From assembly GCF_003710905.1 (NCBI RefSeq), contig NZ_RHHV01000006.1, forward strand, positions 62,001-126,000: a stretch of DNA of 64,000 bases. Direction: 5' to 3'. Position numbers and translations under genes: made by a program. The notes below the pieces were generated by a model. The model did no database searches and was not told the DNA's origin. It worked only from the letters and a program-made list of their open reading frames with translations. Every line of letters begins with the position of its first letter. Position 1 is the first letter of the stretch. Source of the stretch: Brevibacillus parabrevis. GTDB taxonomy: Bacteria; Bacillota; Bacilli; Brevibacillales; Brevibacillaceae. Of the stretch, positions 17,149-26,303 are shown one piece after another.

Positions 17149-18483
17149 CTAGGGAACGATGTTGATTTTTGCGCCGTCTTTCAACTGGGACTGGCCTTTG
17201 ATCACAACTTTGTCTCCCTGCTTCACACCAGACTCGATCAACGTCATCTCTGTTCCTTTCAGCGCGATCGAGATTTCCTGTTCGGCCACTCTTGTTTCAT
17301 TCACGACGTAGACGACCGACTTCCCATTTCGCTCCACAATCGCGTCGGTCGGTACGAGAATACCAGCCTGTCCTTTTTTCGCAGACACTTCGGCCTTCAT
17401 TCCGGGAAGCAGCGTGCCTTTCGGATTCGGCACTTCAATTTCCACAGGGAACAGCCTTGATTGCTCAGAAGCGCTCAGGCCGACGTAGGAGACACTTCCC
17501 TTGACCTTGACGCCCTGGGACGGGACTTGCAAATCCAGTTGCGTGCCTTTTGGCAAGCTGGGCAACGCTTTTTCGGAAACGTTTACCTTCACAATGACCG
17601 GATCGAGGTTAATGATCGTCGCAACAGGCTTTTGCAGGGTGATCGTATCCCCTTCCTGCACGAGGATTTCCGTGACAATGCCGTCGACGGTAGCCTTGAT
17701 CAGCGTGTTGTCCAAAGCATTTCGGGCGATATTCACCTCGGCTTGCCCCTGCTGGACATTCGCTTTCGTGACCCGTCCGTTTTTATCTGCCTGATTTACT
17801 TGTGTGCGGGCATTGTTCAAAGCTGTTTCCGCCTGATCCAGCTGGCTCTGGTACTGATTTTTCGCCTGCAAAAACGCATTGTGGGCGTTTTCCAGCTCGC
17901 CCTTCGACATGGCGCGCTGCTCATACAGCTTTTTGGCCCGGTCGTAGTTCGCCTGTGCCAGCTCCATTCCTTGCGCAATCGAGCCTTTCGCATTCGCATA
18001 CGTTTGTTCCGCCAGCTTCAACTGACTTTCGGCCAGTTGCGTGGACGTTCCCATCCGGTTTGCGCTTTCCAGATTGGCTTTGGCGACGGCCAAGCTCGCT
18101 TCTGCCTGTTGCAGCCTGAGCAGCGCCTCGGTATTGTCCAGCTTGGCGATGACTTGTCCTTTTTTGACGGCGTCCCCTTTTTTTACGAGGATTTGCGAGA
18201 CGGTCCCGCTCGTTTTGGCGAGGATGCTCACATCCGTATTCGCGAAAATTTCCGCCAGCAGCTTGTCCGACTCTTTCAGCTCGCCCTCCGTCACTTCCGC
18301 TACTTTGACGTCGAGGGAATTTTCCGCTTTGATCATCTCGATCTCCGTACCGGACGGTTTTTCGCTTTGCGCCTGTCCTTTGCTGCTCTCTTCTGTTGCC
18401 GTGCTTTGTGCATTGCATCCTGTGATGATCGCAGCTCCGATCAGGCAAACCACACCTGCGTTGATTAGCTTCCTCTTCTTCAT
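17149..18483 (-). CDS. RND efflux periplasmic-adaptor-type lipoprotein (MFP subunit)
   Basis: 444 residues. The start MKKRKLINAGVVCLIGAA with ITGC at residue about 23 is a lipoprotein signal with lipobox, so it is tethered outside the membrane. Then a barrel-sandwich lipoyl half (VSQILVKKGDAVKKGQVIAKLD), a long alpha-helical hairpin of A/Q/N/E-rich repeats (residues about 120-240), the second lipoyl half (VDGIVTEILVQEGDTI), and beta-barrel and membrane-proximal domains. It directly follows the RND permease and together they resemble Gram-positive RND systems such as SwrC, which protects B. subtilis against surfactin. Likely partner in gramicidin tolerance or export, by context only. Confidence 0.92.
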   Translation of the reverse strand: MKKRKLINAGVVCLIGAAIITGCNAQSTATEESSKGQAQSEKPSGTEIEMIKAENSLDVKVAEVTEGELKESDKLLAEIFANTDVSILAKTSGTVSQILVKKGDAVKKGQVIAKLDNTEALLRLQQAEASLAVAKANLESANRMGTSTQLAESQLKLAEQTYANAKGSIAQGMELAQANYDRAKKLYEQRAMSKGELENAHNAFLQAKNQYQSQLDQAETALNNARTQVNQADKNGRVTKANVQQGQAEVNIARNALDNTLIKATVDGIVTEILVQEGDTITLQKPVATIINLDPVIVKVNVSEKALPSLPKGTQLDLQVPSQGVKVKGSVSYVGLSASEQSRLFPVEIEVPNPKGTLLPGMKAEVSAKKGQAGILVPTDAIVERNGKSVVYVVNETRVAEQEISIALKGTEMTLIESGVKQGDKVVIKGQSQLKDGAKINIVP

Positions 18484-18503
18484 TCCCGAAAAGCCCTCCG
18501 TCT

Positions 18504-21500
18504 CTACCCAGACTTTTTCATATCGCGTAAACTTCGCAGCACTGAAATAAACATATCCTCACCTGGCTCCATATCTGGTTCTTGGGTATCAGGAGTAAAA
18601 AACTCTTTTTTGATCCGGTACAACAGTTCATACCCGATCGGGACGACGATCAAGGTCAGGATCGTCGAAGTAATCAGCCCGCCGATGACGACAATCGCCA
18701 AGCTTTTCGTCATCAAGGCCCCTTCTGAAAAGCCGAGGCAAAGCGGCAAAAGGGCACAGACCGTCGCAACTGCCGTCATGACAATCGGACGCAAGCGTGT
18801 CAGGCCCGCTTGGACAACCGCCTCGCGCATGGAAGCACCCGCCAGCCTCCGCTGCTGGATATTGTCCACATAGACGATCGCGTTGGTCACGACGATGCCT
18901 ACGAGCATCAAAAAGCCGATGAGCGCTGTCGCATCGAGAACGGAGTCTGTCACGAACAAGCCGAACAAGCCGCCAATCGCAGCCAATGGCAGTGACAGCA
19001 AAATCGCAAGCGGCGCCGTCGCATTGCCAAACGTGATCAGCATGACGACGTACACGATGAAAATCGCAGCGCCGATGGCGAGCAGCATGTCTTTGAAGCT
19101 CTTTTCCATGTCGCTTGAGACGCCTTCGGATGACAGCGTGACGCCGTTCGGCAGCTTTTCCGCTTTGAGCATGGCAAACAGGAAACTGCTCGCGCCGCCT
19201 TTGTTATCGCTCGTAATATCAGCCGTAATCTGCACGAATTGTTGCTCATCCTTGCGATTGATCTGGGACTGCACTTTTTCCTGATCGATCTCGACGAAGT
19301 CCAGCAGTCGTACTTGCTGTTTGCTCGGCGTTTGAATGTAGACGTTTTTCAGCTCATCCAGCGTTCTCGCGTGATTGTCGCTCAGTCCAAAGGACAGATC
19401 GTAGTCTTTTTCGTTGATTTTGATTTTTCCGATTTTCGTGTCTGATACTAGGAGGTTCACTTCTTGCGCCACCTGGATCGGCGAGATTCCCAGTTCTGCG
19501 GCTGCGTCCCGGTTGACCTTGATGACGATCTCCTTGTTCACGTCGTTCAAATTGTCGCGCACGTTGGTCAACAGCGGACTTTCCTTCATTTTGGCCTTGA
19601 CGATTTCGCGTGCCTCTTTCAACCGTTCCAGGTCCGGCCCGTGCAGGATGAGCTTGAACTGATTGCTTTCATTGCTGCCCGGCTTGGTCAACACCATTTC
19701 GGTTCCGATCGGAATATCGGGCTTGATGATGCCCTCCCATTTTTTAATGGCCTGATCGAGGTTCACGTCATCCCCTGTTTTGATCAGCAGAACGGCTTCG
19801 TTCGTCCGGCGGATGTCCGCTTCCTCTTCAGAACCAAGGCTGCTCTGTATCGAAGCGACTCCCGGCTGTTCGCGCAATTTGGCTTCGATCTGACTGACCG
19901 TTTGGTCGAGGGTGTTGAGCTGGGTCCCTTTTGGCATCGTTACTTGAACGAATATGTATTTGGCTTCCGAGTCAGGCAGCAACCCGTATTTCATATAAGG
20001 AAGCAAGGCCAGACTCGCTACGAACAGAACAAAAGACAAAAGTCCGACCGCTGGCTTGTGGTTGAGCGACCAGTGAAGCAGCTTCCGGTACAGATTCGTC
20101 CCTTTGCCCGGCTCATGTTCCTTGATATTGCGATTTTTCAGGATGATGAGCTTGGCCAGCAGCGGAACGATCGTCACGGCCACCAGCAACGAGGCGAACA
20201 ACGAGCAGACGACGGTCAGGGCAAATGGCCGGAATACTTCTCCAATCATCCCGCCGACAAACACAATCGGCAAAAATACGGCAGTGGTGGTAAACGTCGA
20301 TGAGGTAATCGCGTGGAGCATTTCATGGGTAGCCATCTGAATCAGGCTTTCTTTGCGTTCCTTGTTCAACTGCAAATGGCGGAAAATATTTTCGATCACG
20401 ACGATGCTGTCATCCACGACCCGCCCGACAGCGACTGCCATCCCGAACAAGGTAATCATGTTGAGCGTGATCCCCATCCAGGACATGAAAATCAGGCTGA
20501 CCAGGATCGAGGTCGGAATGGAAACGAGGACGATCATCGTCGCTTTCACATGGCGCAAAAACAAAAGGATGATCAGGGACGCCATCACGGCTCCGAGCAG
20601 CCCTTCCTTGAGCATGCCGTTAATCGAATTTTTGATATCGAGGGACGTGTCGTAAATCGTGGTAAAGGTCAAATTTGGGTACTCGGCTTGCAACCGGGCT
20701 ATTTTCGCATGGATCGCATCGCCTGTTTCTACCGCATTGGCGTCCCGTGTTTTGTAGATGTTGATGCTGATGCCATTTTGGCCGTTAAAACGGCTGATCG
20801 AGTGAGCTACCTGGTCAAAGCGGACGTCCGCGATGTCGCCAAGCCTGACGTAAGCAAGCCCGTTTTTCGGATCTCCCGGGAGAAACAGCTTGGTGTCGCG
20901 AATATCTTCTACATGGAGGTAGCGGCTTACGACGCGAATGATTCGTTCTTCGCCGTCTTCGGTGAGCGTCCCGATCGGCATCGCCACGTGGCTGTCGAGC
21001 AACAGCTGCTTCAACTGGAGCGGAGAGATTCCGTAATAGTTGAGTGCATCGACGTTCGGCAACACTTTCATTTCTTGCCCTTGCCCGCCGACTGTCGACA
21101 CTTTATCAACTCCGGCAATGCCTTCCAGCTCTTTTAGCACCGTCTCCTTTACTTCGCTGTCAAAGGAGTCCGATCCGCTGTTTTGCTCCTTGTCTGCCAC
21201 ATACAAATAGTAGACAGGCTGACTGCTGAATCCTTGGATCATGACTTGCGGTCGGCCTGCTTTGGCGGGAAGCGAGATGCCGGAGACTTTTCGTTCCAGC
21301 TCATCCCGGACAGCCTGTACGTCCGAGCCGGTCTCCAAATAAATTTTTAGCACGGAGCTATTGCTGTTCGAGTAAGATTCCAACGCCTTGATGCCTGATA
21401 CATGACCCAGCTCTCGTTCCAACGGTTTCGTCACATCATCCAGAACGTCTTCCGGCGATGCCTCCGGGTAAGGAGTGCTGACAAGAAGCACAGGAAAAGA

Positions 21501-21623
21501 CACATCCGGCATGTGCTCCACCTTGAGAGACATGGCAGCAACGATTCCACTTATGACGACCAGGAGGCTGATAATGATGATTGCTGTCGAGTTTCTAAGC
21601 GAAAAATTCGTGAGAAAGCGCAA
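18504..21623 (-). CDS. RND family efflux permease (AcrB/SwrC-like)
   Basis: 1,039 residues from a TTG at 21623 spaced 6 nt from AAAGGGGGG; an upstream ATG at 21656 lacks a binding site. First TM segment is followed by PDVSFPVLLVSTPYPEASPEDVLDD-type periplasmic sequence, then TM clusters with VVDDSIVVIENI (TM4 region) and a second half repeating the layout: two groups of six TM helices with two large extracellular domains. RND proteins are uncommon in Gram-positive bacteria; SwrC (YerP) of B. subtilis is the known example, linked to lipopeptide resistance. First gene of the four-gene operon with adaptor, thioesterase and aldo/keto reductase. Confidence 0.94.
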   Translation of the reverse strand: MRFLTNFSLRNSTAIIIISLLVVISGIVAAMSLKVEHMPDVSFPVLLVSTPYPEASPEDVLDDVTKPLERELGHVSGIKALESYSNSNSSVLKIYLETGSDVQAVRDELERKVSGISLPAKAGRPQVMIQGFSSQPVYYLYVADKEQNSGSDSFDSEVKETVLKELEGIAGVDKVSTVGGQGQEMKVLPNVDALNYYGISPLQLKQLLLDSHVAMPIGTLTEDGEERIIRVVSRYLHVEDIRDTKLFLPGDPKNGLAYVRLGDIADVRFDQVAHSISRFNGQNGISINIYKTRDANAVETGDAIHAKIARLQAEYPNLTFTTIYDTSLDIKNSINGMLKEGLLGAVMASLIILLFLRHVKATMIVLVSIPTSILVSLIFMSWMGITLNMITLFGMAVAVGRVVDDSIVVIENIFRHLQLNKERKESLIQMATHEMLHAITSSTFTTTAVFLPIVFVGGMIGEVFRPFALTVVCSLFASLLVAVTIVPLLAKLIILKNRNIKEHEPGKGTNLYRKLLHWSLNHKPAVGLLSFVLFVASLALLPYMKYGLLPDSEAKYIFVQVTMPKGTQLNTLDQTVSQIEAKLREQPGVASIQSSLGSEEEADIRRTNEAVLLIKTGDDVNLDQAIKKWEGIIKPDIPIGTEMVLTKPGSNESNQFKLILHGPDLERLKEAREIVKAKMKESPLLTNVRDNLNDVNKEIVIKVNRDAAAELGISPIQVAQEVNLLVSDTKIGKIKINEKDYDLSFGLSDNHARTLDELKNVYIQTPSKQQVRLLDFVEIDQEKVQSQINRKDEQQFVQITADITSDNKGGASSFLFAMLKAEKLPNGVTLSSEGVSSDMEKSFKDMLLAIGAAIFIVYVVMLITFGNATAPLAILLSLPLAAIGGLFGLFVTDSVLDATALIGFLMLVGIVVTNAIVYVDNIQQRRLAGASMREAVVQAGLTRLRPIVMTAVATVCALLPLCLGFSEGALMTKSLAIVVIGGLITSTILTLIVVPIGYELLYRIKKEFFTPDTQEPDMEPGEDMFISVLRSLRDMKKSG

Positions 21624-21661
21624 GGAATGCCCCCCTTTATTGCTAATAAATTCCAATTACT

Positions 21662-21691
21662 ATATTACGCTTAAACGATTTCCCTTTTCAA
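21662..21691 (-). promoter_or_regulatory. Candidate promoter of the RND-MFP-TE-AKR operon
   Basis: Minus strand TTGAAA (21686-21691), 18-nt spacer, TAATAT (21662-21667), about 40 nt before the TTG start in a strongly AT-rich stretch. Consensus match only. Confidence 0.45.
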
Positions 21692-21746
21692 TAAATTTCC
21701 ATTAAAATTAAAAATTGCTTTTCATTACCTTTCAAAAAATTGTGCG

Positions 21747-21788
21747 TTTTGGGCAATGCTGCCCCTTCTCCCACGGCATTGCCCAAAA
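21747..21788. terminator. Hairpin between the CPBP gene and the RND operon
   Basis: 13-bp perfect inverted repeat (TTTTGGGCAATGC with GCATTGCCCAAAA). The T residues lie in the 5' arm, so it lacks a clean 3' U-tract on either strand; it probably still ends CPBP-operon transcription, with T6 some 15 nt further on the minus strand. Confidence 0.5.
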
Positions 21789-21802
21789 ACAATCCCGCTC
21801 CC

Positions 21803-22558
21803 TTAGCTTAAAAAGCCGTGCAGCAGGATATCCCCGATCGCGTGAGCAATCATCGCATACTCCAGCCCGCGCTTCCAGTAAAGGTAGCCAAACAAAATTC
21901 CCGCCACTCCGTTAAGCGCAATAGTGCGAATGAACAACAGCGGAGTAATCTCGCCAAAATAAGTGGCGGCCGCTGGCAGATGGCCTAGCCCGAACAAAAA
22001 GGCTGCACCGACAATTCCGATCCAGTACATCCAAGCCTTGGGCGAGGAGTGACGCCCAAACAGCTTGCTCAAAATCCAGACGATCAGCGTCATCATGAAC
22101 AGCCGCACCATGACTTCCTCGTACACCCCGCCCTGGATGGAGGTGAGGACACCTGCCCAAATTGGCGTATTCAAGGCTTGTGCCTTTTCCGTGAGAATCG
22201 GCAAGAGCGGTTGGAAAATCAGTCGTTCCAGCAGGTAGATCATGAACGTCCCGAGCAGCCCGAAAATGACCGCTTGCACGATGCCTTGCCTGTTAAAAGT
22301 CGCACCGCCAGTTTTGTACATCCAATTTCGCAGGATCGGAGCATCGAGTCCGACCTTTCCTGCCAGCGTCAGTCCAGCCCATGCCAGCAAAAACGCCGAG
22401 ATGCTGCCCTGCACGACAAACAGCACGATCACGGCGGGCAACGGCAGCGGCACCACAGCGAGCGCATCCCCCACCATCGCTAACAAATAAGGCGTAGCCG
22501 CGATAAAACCGATCGCACTGATCCCTGCCAAGAGCAAGGCAATTTTCACATTTTTCAT
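21803..22558 (-). CDS. CPBP family intramembrane glutamic endopeptidase
   Basis: 251 residues, about seven TM helices. The three CPBP/Abi motifs are present: EEVMVR (EExxxR), FGLGH (FxxxH) and a final HAIGD. ATG at 22558 overlaps the SdpI stop (ATGA), so it is translationally coupled to the SdpI-like gene. CAAX-protease-like membrane proteins often serve in bacteriocin self-immunity or maturation, which fits the SdpR-SdpI neighbourhood. No toxin gene is visible beside it, so it may guard against an incoming toxin or be involved in envelope stress. Function inferred from family and context. Confidence 0.88.
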   Translation of the reverse strand: MKNVKIALLLAGISAIGFIAATPYLLAMVGDALAVVPLPLPAVIVLFVVQGSISAFLLAWAGLTLAGKVGLDAPILRNWMYKTGGATFNRQGIVQAVIFGLLGTFMIYLLERLIFQPLLPILTEKAQALNTPIWAGVLTSIQGGVYEEVMVRLFMMTLIVWILSKLFGRHSSPKAWMYWIGIVGAAFLFGLGHLPAAATYFGEITPLLFIRTIALNGVAGILFGYLYWKRGLEYAMIAHAIGDILLHGFLS

Positions 22559-23184
22559 CGTACTCTCCCCTTCCGGATTTTTTTGGCGAAGTAGTAGCTG
22601 CTCCCGATAGTGATCACAATCGTCGCCACGACGACCAGCAGCAGCGCAAACGAGTGGATCGGCTGCGGCAAAAAGGCAGTGAGGACAATGAGAATCCCGC
22701 CGAGGAAAAACACGCGGGAACCGAAATGATGCGTCATTTTCCACACTTGTTCACTGCCCAGCGCCCATGGCGTGCGTATGCCGATCAAATAATTATGGCG
22801 AAAGCGCGGCATGAAATTGCCCATCGTGATAAACAGAACGCCCAAGATCAGCGTCACGAAAATGGATATGTTTACCATATATCCGTAACCATATGCGATG
22901 ATCAAACCGTGGATGACGAGAAGCGCAAACATGAGCGTATTCAAGATCGCGTCTTTGCTGCTCTCGAACTTTTGGTAGTTCTGCCTGCGCCAGAGCGAGG
23001 ACACGAAGATAACGACCATCATGATCGGAACAAACGAGACACCCAACAGTTTGGGCGCAAATCCATTCGGCTCGCCATTCATGCCCCAGTGAATGGTCAT
23101 TTTGTCAGGCATGGATGGATAACAGATCAGCCCCATCGCCACGCTGATCAGAAAAAACAAAATCGTCAAACCCGAGATTTTCAT
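22555..23184 (-). CDS. sdpI: SdpI family immunity-type membrane protein
   Basis: 209 residues, six or seven hydrophobic helices, with the family features PDKMTIHWGMNGEPNGF near the N-terminus and NYLIGIRTPWALGSEQVWKMTH in the C-terminal half. In B. subtilis, SdpI both neutralises the SdpC killing toxin and sequesters the ArsR-type repressor SdpR at the membrane. ATG at 23184 follows AGAGGAG at 7 nt; an in-frame ATG 21 nt upstream overlaps the regulator stop and has no binding site. The order repressor, SdpI, CPBP protease suggests an autoregulated immunity operon. Confidence 0.9.
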   Translation of the reverse strand: MKISGLTILFFLISVAMGLICYPSMPDKMTIHWGMNGEPNGFAPKLLGVSFVPIMMVVIFVSSLWRRQNYQKFESSKDAILNTLMFALLVIHGLIIAYGYGYMVNISIFVTLILGVLFITMGNFMPRFRHNYLIGIRTPWALGSEQVWKMTHHFGSRVFFLGGILIVLTAFLPQPIHSFALLLVVVATIVITIGSSYYFAKKIRKGRVR

Positions 23185-23185
23185 G

Positions 23186-23458
23186 TTATGACTCCTCTTT
23201 CGCATGAAATTGGATAACCCATTTCAAGAGATCTTGAAACACGGTGGTATTTAAGGAATAGTAGATGTTTTGGCCTTTTCGCTCGTCGAAAACCATCTCC
23301 GCCTGCTTCAACAGATTGAGGTGATGGGAAATGCTCGGTTTCGTCATTGCAAAATGCTCGGCGATTTCGCCAGCCGTCATGTCTTTCTCCCGCAACAAGT
23401 CAAGCATCTTTCTCCTTGTCGGATCAGACAGCGCCTTAAACGCATGATTCATGGACAT
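23186..23458 (-). CDS. sdpR: ArsR/SdpR family winged-helix repressor
   Basis: 90 residues: ALSDPTRRKMLDLLREKDMTAGEIAEHF followed by the recognition helix region TKPSISHHLNLLKQA and a beta-wing DERKGQNIYYSLN. No ArsR-type metal cysteines are present, as in SdpR. It lies immediately before the SdpI-like gene and probably represses its own operon. Start is one of two ATGs (23458 or 23452); the ribosome binding site (GTAGGATC) is weak. Confidence 0.88.
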   Translation of the reverse strand: MSMNHAFKALSDPTRRKMLDLLREKDMTAGEIAEHFAMTKPSISHHLNLLKQAEMVFDERKGQNIYYSLNTTVFQDLLKWVIQFHAKEES

Positions 23459-23603
23459 AGTTCATCGATCCTACTTTCGGAACATCTTTATTAGATATTT
23501 AGAAATTTATCGAAACAACTAACCAAAAAATACCATGGAAAATATACCCAGTCAATAGGTAAAAAGATTATCACTATCCATAAATTGTATGTTATAACTG
23601 CAC

Positions 23604-23674
23604 AAAAACCCCGATCATCCAGCTTCCTGCGGGAACGAAGCATCGTTCCAGGAAGTTGGACGGTCGGGGTTTTA
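23604..23674 (-). terminator. Terminator after thiY
   Basis: Long interrupted hairpin: CCCCGA with TCGGGG at the base and CCAGCTTCCTG with CAGGAAGTTGG inside, followed on the minus strand by a T-rich end. It closes the thiamin operon; A and T runs on both sides allow action in both directions. Confidence 0.85.
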
Positions 23675-23698
23675 CCGTTTTCTTCTGGCGCTTATCGC

Positions 23699-24736
23699 TT
23701 ATTTCACCAGATCACGCATGATGTCTTCCACTTTCACATCGGTCGTGATCAGCTTTTCTTGTTTCATCCAGTCGATCAGCGTCTGCCACGACTCGGCTGT
23801 CATCGCACCGAACTTTTTGTCGCCTGCGTCCATCAGCGGAATCAAAATATCGAGGCTTTTTGTCTCGATGTCTTTTTCCAGCGGGAACTCCGCGGCTTGT
23901 TTGGCGAGCAGCAAATCGAGCGCTTTTTCCTTGTTGTTTTTCACGTAGTCTTGCCCTTTGGCAATCGCGCGCAGGAAGCCTTCTACAGCCTGTTGCTTTT
24001 TGCCCAATGTGTCGTCGCTCGTAGCCAGCACAAGCTCATAGTAGTCCGGCACGCCGAAGTCGGATGGCTTGATCACGTTGACAGGCACACCGTTTTTCTC
24101 CAAAATGAGCTGCTCGTGATTGATGTAGCCGCCTACTACCGCATCGACCTTCTTCGCGGTCAAAGCCGGAACGATGTCAAAGCCAATATCGGTGAAGGAC
24201 AGGCCGGAATCGTCCGCGCCAGCATGCTTGACGACTTGGCGAACGATCGACTCGTCGAGTGGAATGGACGGATAGCCGATATTTTTGCCCGCCAGCTTTT
24301 GCGGACTGTCGATCTCGCCGTCTTTGCGCGTCATGATTACATTCAATGGATGGCGAACGAGCGCCGCTACAGAAACGACAGGAATGCCTTCCGCGCGCGC
24401 CTGAATGAGCTGCGGCTGGTAGCTGATCGCCAAATCTACTTTGCCTGCTGCCGCCATTTTCAGCGGATCGTTGCTGTCAGAAGGCATTTGCAGGTTGACC
24501 TTGAGGTTTTCTTCCTTGAAAAAGCCTTGTTCCTCTGCGGCGTACAAGAAAGAGTGCACGGCGTTCGGGTACCAGTCGAGAGCTACTGTCAGTTCGGCAG
24601 GCTCTGCCGCTTTTTGTCCCGGAGTAGCTGTTTCCGGCGCAGTCGTGCCTGCTCCAGACTGATTGCCGCACGCAGCAAGCCCGGTGGCAAGCGTCAGTGC
24701 CAAAAGCGTTTTGGTCCATGTACGAATTGGTTTCAT
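23699..24736 (-). CDS. thiY: Pyrimidine (HMP/formylaminopyrimidine) ABC transporter substrate-binding lipoprotein
   Basis: 345 residues. Lipoprotein signal with LAACGNQ at about residue 22, followed by a Gly/Ala/Thr-rich linker, then an NMT1/THI5-like domain: LTVALDWYPNAVHSFLYAAEEQGFF is the typical opening, with KVDLAISYQP and DAVVGGYINHE later. ThiY binds N-formyl-4-amino-5-aminomethyl-2-methylpyrimidine, a product of thiamin decay, at the outer membrane face and feeds the ThiX/ThiZ importer encoded just upstream. ATG at 24736 chosen because the lipoprotein signal begins there. Last gene of the riboswitch-controlled operon. Confidence 0.93.
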   Translation of the reverse strand: MKPIRTWTKTLLALTLATGLAACGNQSGAGTTAPETATPGQKAAEPAELTVALDWYPNAVHSFLYAAEEQGFFKEENLKVNLQMPSDSNDPLKMAAAGKVDLAISYQPQLIQARAEGIPVVSVAALVRHPLNVIMTRKDGEIDSPQKLAGKNIGYPSIPLDESIVRQVVKHAGADDSGLSFTDIGFDIVPALTAKKVDAVVGGYINHEQLILEKNGVPVNVIKPSDFGVPDYYELVLATSDDTLGKKQQAVEGFLRAIAKGQDYVKNNKEKALDLLLAKQAAEFPLEKDIETKSLDILIPLMDAGDKKFGAMTAESWQTLIDWMKQEKLITTDVKVEDIMRDLVK

Positions 24737-24756
24737 CGTTGTTCTCCCTACTTTTC

Positions 24757-25518
24757 TCACTTGGATGATTGGTGTTTGTTTTTTGTGTGCGGGGAAAGCT
24801 GGCGCTCGATCCGGCCGACGAGCCAGAACAGGAGCATTCCCAGGACAGACAAGAGCAGCACAGAAGCGAACAAAGCTGGCGCCTGAAAATTGCCGGACGC
24901 CCGTCTGCCGAAGTAGCCAAGCCCTTCGCTCGCCCCCAGCCATTCGCCGATGGTTGCCCCCGCGACGCTGTAAGTCGCGGCTACCTTTAATCCGCTGAAA
25001 AAATGCGGCAAGCAGGACGGCAGTTGAAGCTTCGTGAATATTTGCCAGCGGTTGGCGCCCATCGTCTTGATCAGCTGCAGCATCTCTTGATCGGTGGAGC
25101 GCAGACCGTCATACGTGTTGACGACGATCGGAAAAAACGTAAACAAGATCGTCACCGCGATTTTTCCCGATAAATCGTACCCGAACCATAAAATAAATAC
25201 GGGTGATAATGCTATAATTGGGATCGTTTGGGATATGACGATATACGGATAGACCAGTCGTTCGATCAGTTTGCTCATGCTCATGGCAAAAGCCAGCAGC
25301 ACACCAAACACAATCGAGACGGACAGCCCGAGCAGCACTTCTTTCAAGGTCGCCCACAAGTGCACACCGAGCAGCGACTCGCGCAAATCCCAAAGCGCCA
25401 CAACAACCGTGCTTGGCGGCGGCAAAATGAACGGAGGCACGGCAAATATGCGGCAAACGGCTTCCCACGCGGCGAAAAAGATCGCGATGGAGATGCCGAA
25501 CCAAATTCCTCTGCTCAT
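24757..25518 (-). CDS. thiX: Thiamin-precursor ABC transporter permease
   Basis: 253 residues, six TM helices of the SsuC/ThiX type (BPD_transp_1). The cytoplasmic EAA-like loop MGANRWQIFTKLQLPSCLPHF contacts the ATPase. ATG at 25518 overlaps the end of thiZ by 4 nt, and thiY follows after 20 nt. Context (ThiY, ThiZ, TenA, YlmB) gives the substrate class: formylaminopyrimidine. Confidence 0.92.
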   Translation of the reverse strand: MSRGIWFGISIAIFFAAWEAVCRIFAVPPFILPPPSTVVVALWDLRESLLGVHLWATLKEVLLGLSVSIVFGVLLAFAMSMSKLIERLVYPYIVISQTIPIIALSPVFILWFGYDLSGKIAVTILFTFFPIVVNTYDGLRSTDQEMLQLIKTMGANRWQIFTKLQLPSCLPHFFSGLKVAATYSVAGATIGEWLGASEGLGYFGRRASGNFQAPALFASVLLLSVLGMLLFWLVGRIERQLSPHTKNKHQSSK

Positions 25519-26303
25519 CTTGCCTCCCTCCCCAGCAATTGCAGCTTGGTCTGCTCAGCTCGCAGCAAGCCCCAAATTTCTTCGCGCAAAGCCAAAAAGG
25601 CTGGTTGATTCCTGCTCGTGACAGAGCGAGGACGCGGAATGGTGACATTCAACTCTACGGGTGTGCGGATCGGCTTGCCGAGCAGGACGATCACACGGTC
25701 TGCAAGCAGGATCGCTTCGTCGATGTCATGCGTAATCATCAGCATCGTGCTGCCTGTTTCCTGCCACTTGTCCATCAGCCACTCCTGCATGTCCAGGCGC
25801 GTAATTCCATCCAGCGCACTGAACGGCTCGTCGAGCAACATGAGATCGGTACCGGACAGCAAGGCACGCAAAAAGGAGACGCGCTGCCGCATGCCGCCGG
25901 AAAGCTGGGCCGGATAGGCATCCGCCCAATCTTGAAGTCCGTACCTGGGCAGCTCCTGCCGCACCCGCTGCTGCGCTTCCTTTTTGGACATCCCTTTGAT
26001 TTCCAAGGGCAACGCCGCATTTTCCACAATCGTGCGCCACGGCATGAGCAAATCGCGTTGGGGCATATAGCCTACTTGCCCCAACCGCTCGTCCATCCGT
26101 GCCTCCCCTAGCCGGATTTCTCCCTGATCCGGCTGCAAAAGTCCTGCGATCAGCTGGAACAACGTGCTTTTTCCGATCCCGCTTGGCCCGATCATGCTGA
26201 CGAACTCGCCTTTTTTCACCCGCAGATCAAAATCTTCGAGAATCGGCGTATGGCTGTACGAAAAGCGGACTTGGGAAAAAGCTAGTTGATCGCGCACGGC
26301 CAC
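25515..26303 (-). CDS. thiZ: Thiamin-precursor ABC transporter ATPase
   Basis: 262 residues. Walker A GPSGIGKST, Q-loop YMPQRDLLMPW, signature LSGGMRQR, Walker B LMLLDEPFSALD and switch His MITHD are all intact, as in SsuB/TauB/ThiZ nitrate-taurine-type ATPases. Its start overlaps the end of tenA by about 20 nt, and its end overlaps thiX, so the operon is tightly packed. Powers uptake of thiamin-derived pyrimidine with ThiX and ThiY. Confidence 0.92.
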   Translation of the reverse strand: MAVRDQLAFSQVRFSYSHTPILEDFDLRVKKGEFVSMIGPSGIGKSTLFQLIAGLLQPDQGEIRLGEARMDERLGQVGYMPQRDLLMPWRTIVENAALPLEIKGMSKKEAQQRVRQELPRYGLQDWADAYPAQLSGGMRQRVSFLRALLSGTDLMLLDEPFSALDGITRLDMQEWLMDKWQETGSTMLMITHDIDEAILLADRVIVLLGKPIRTPVELNVTIPRPRSVTSRNQPAFLALREEIWGLLRAEQTKLQLLGREAR

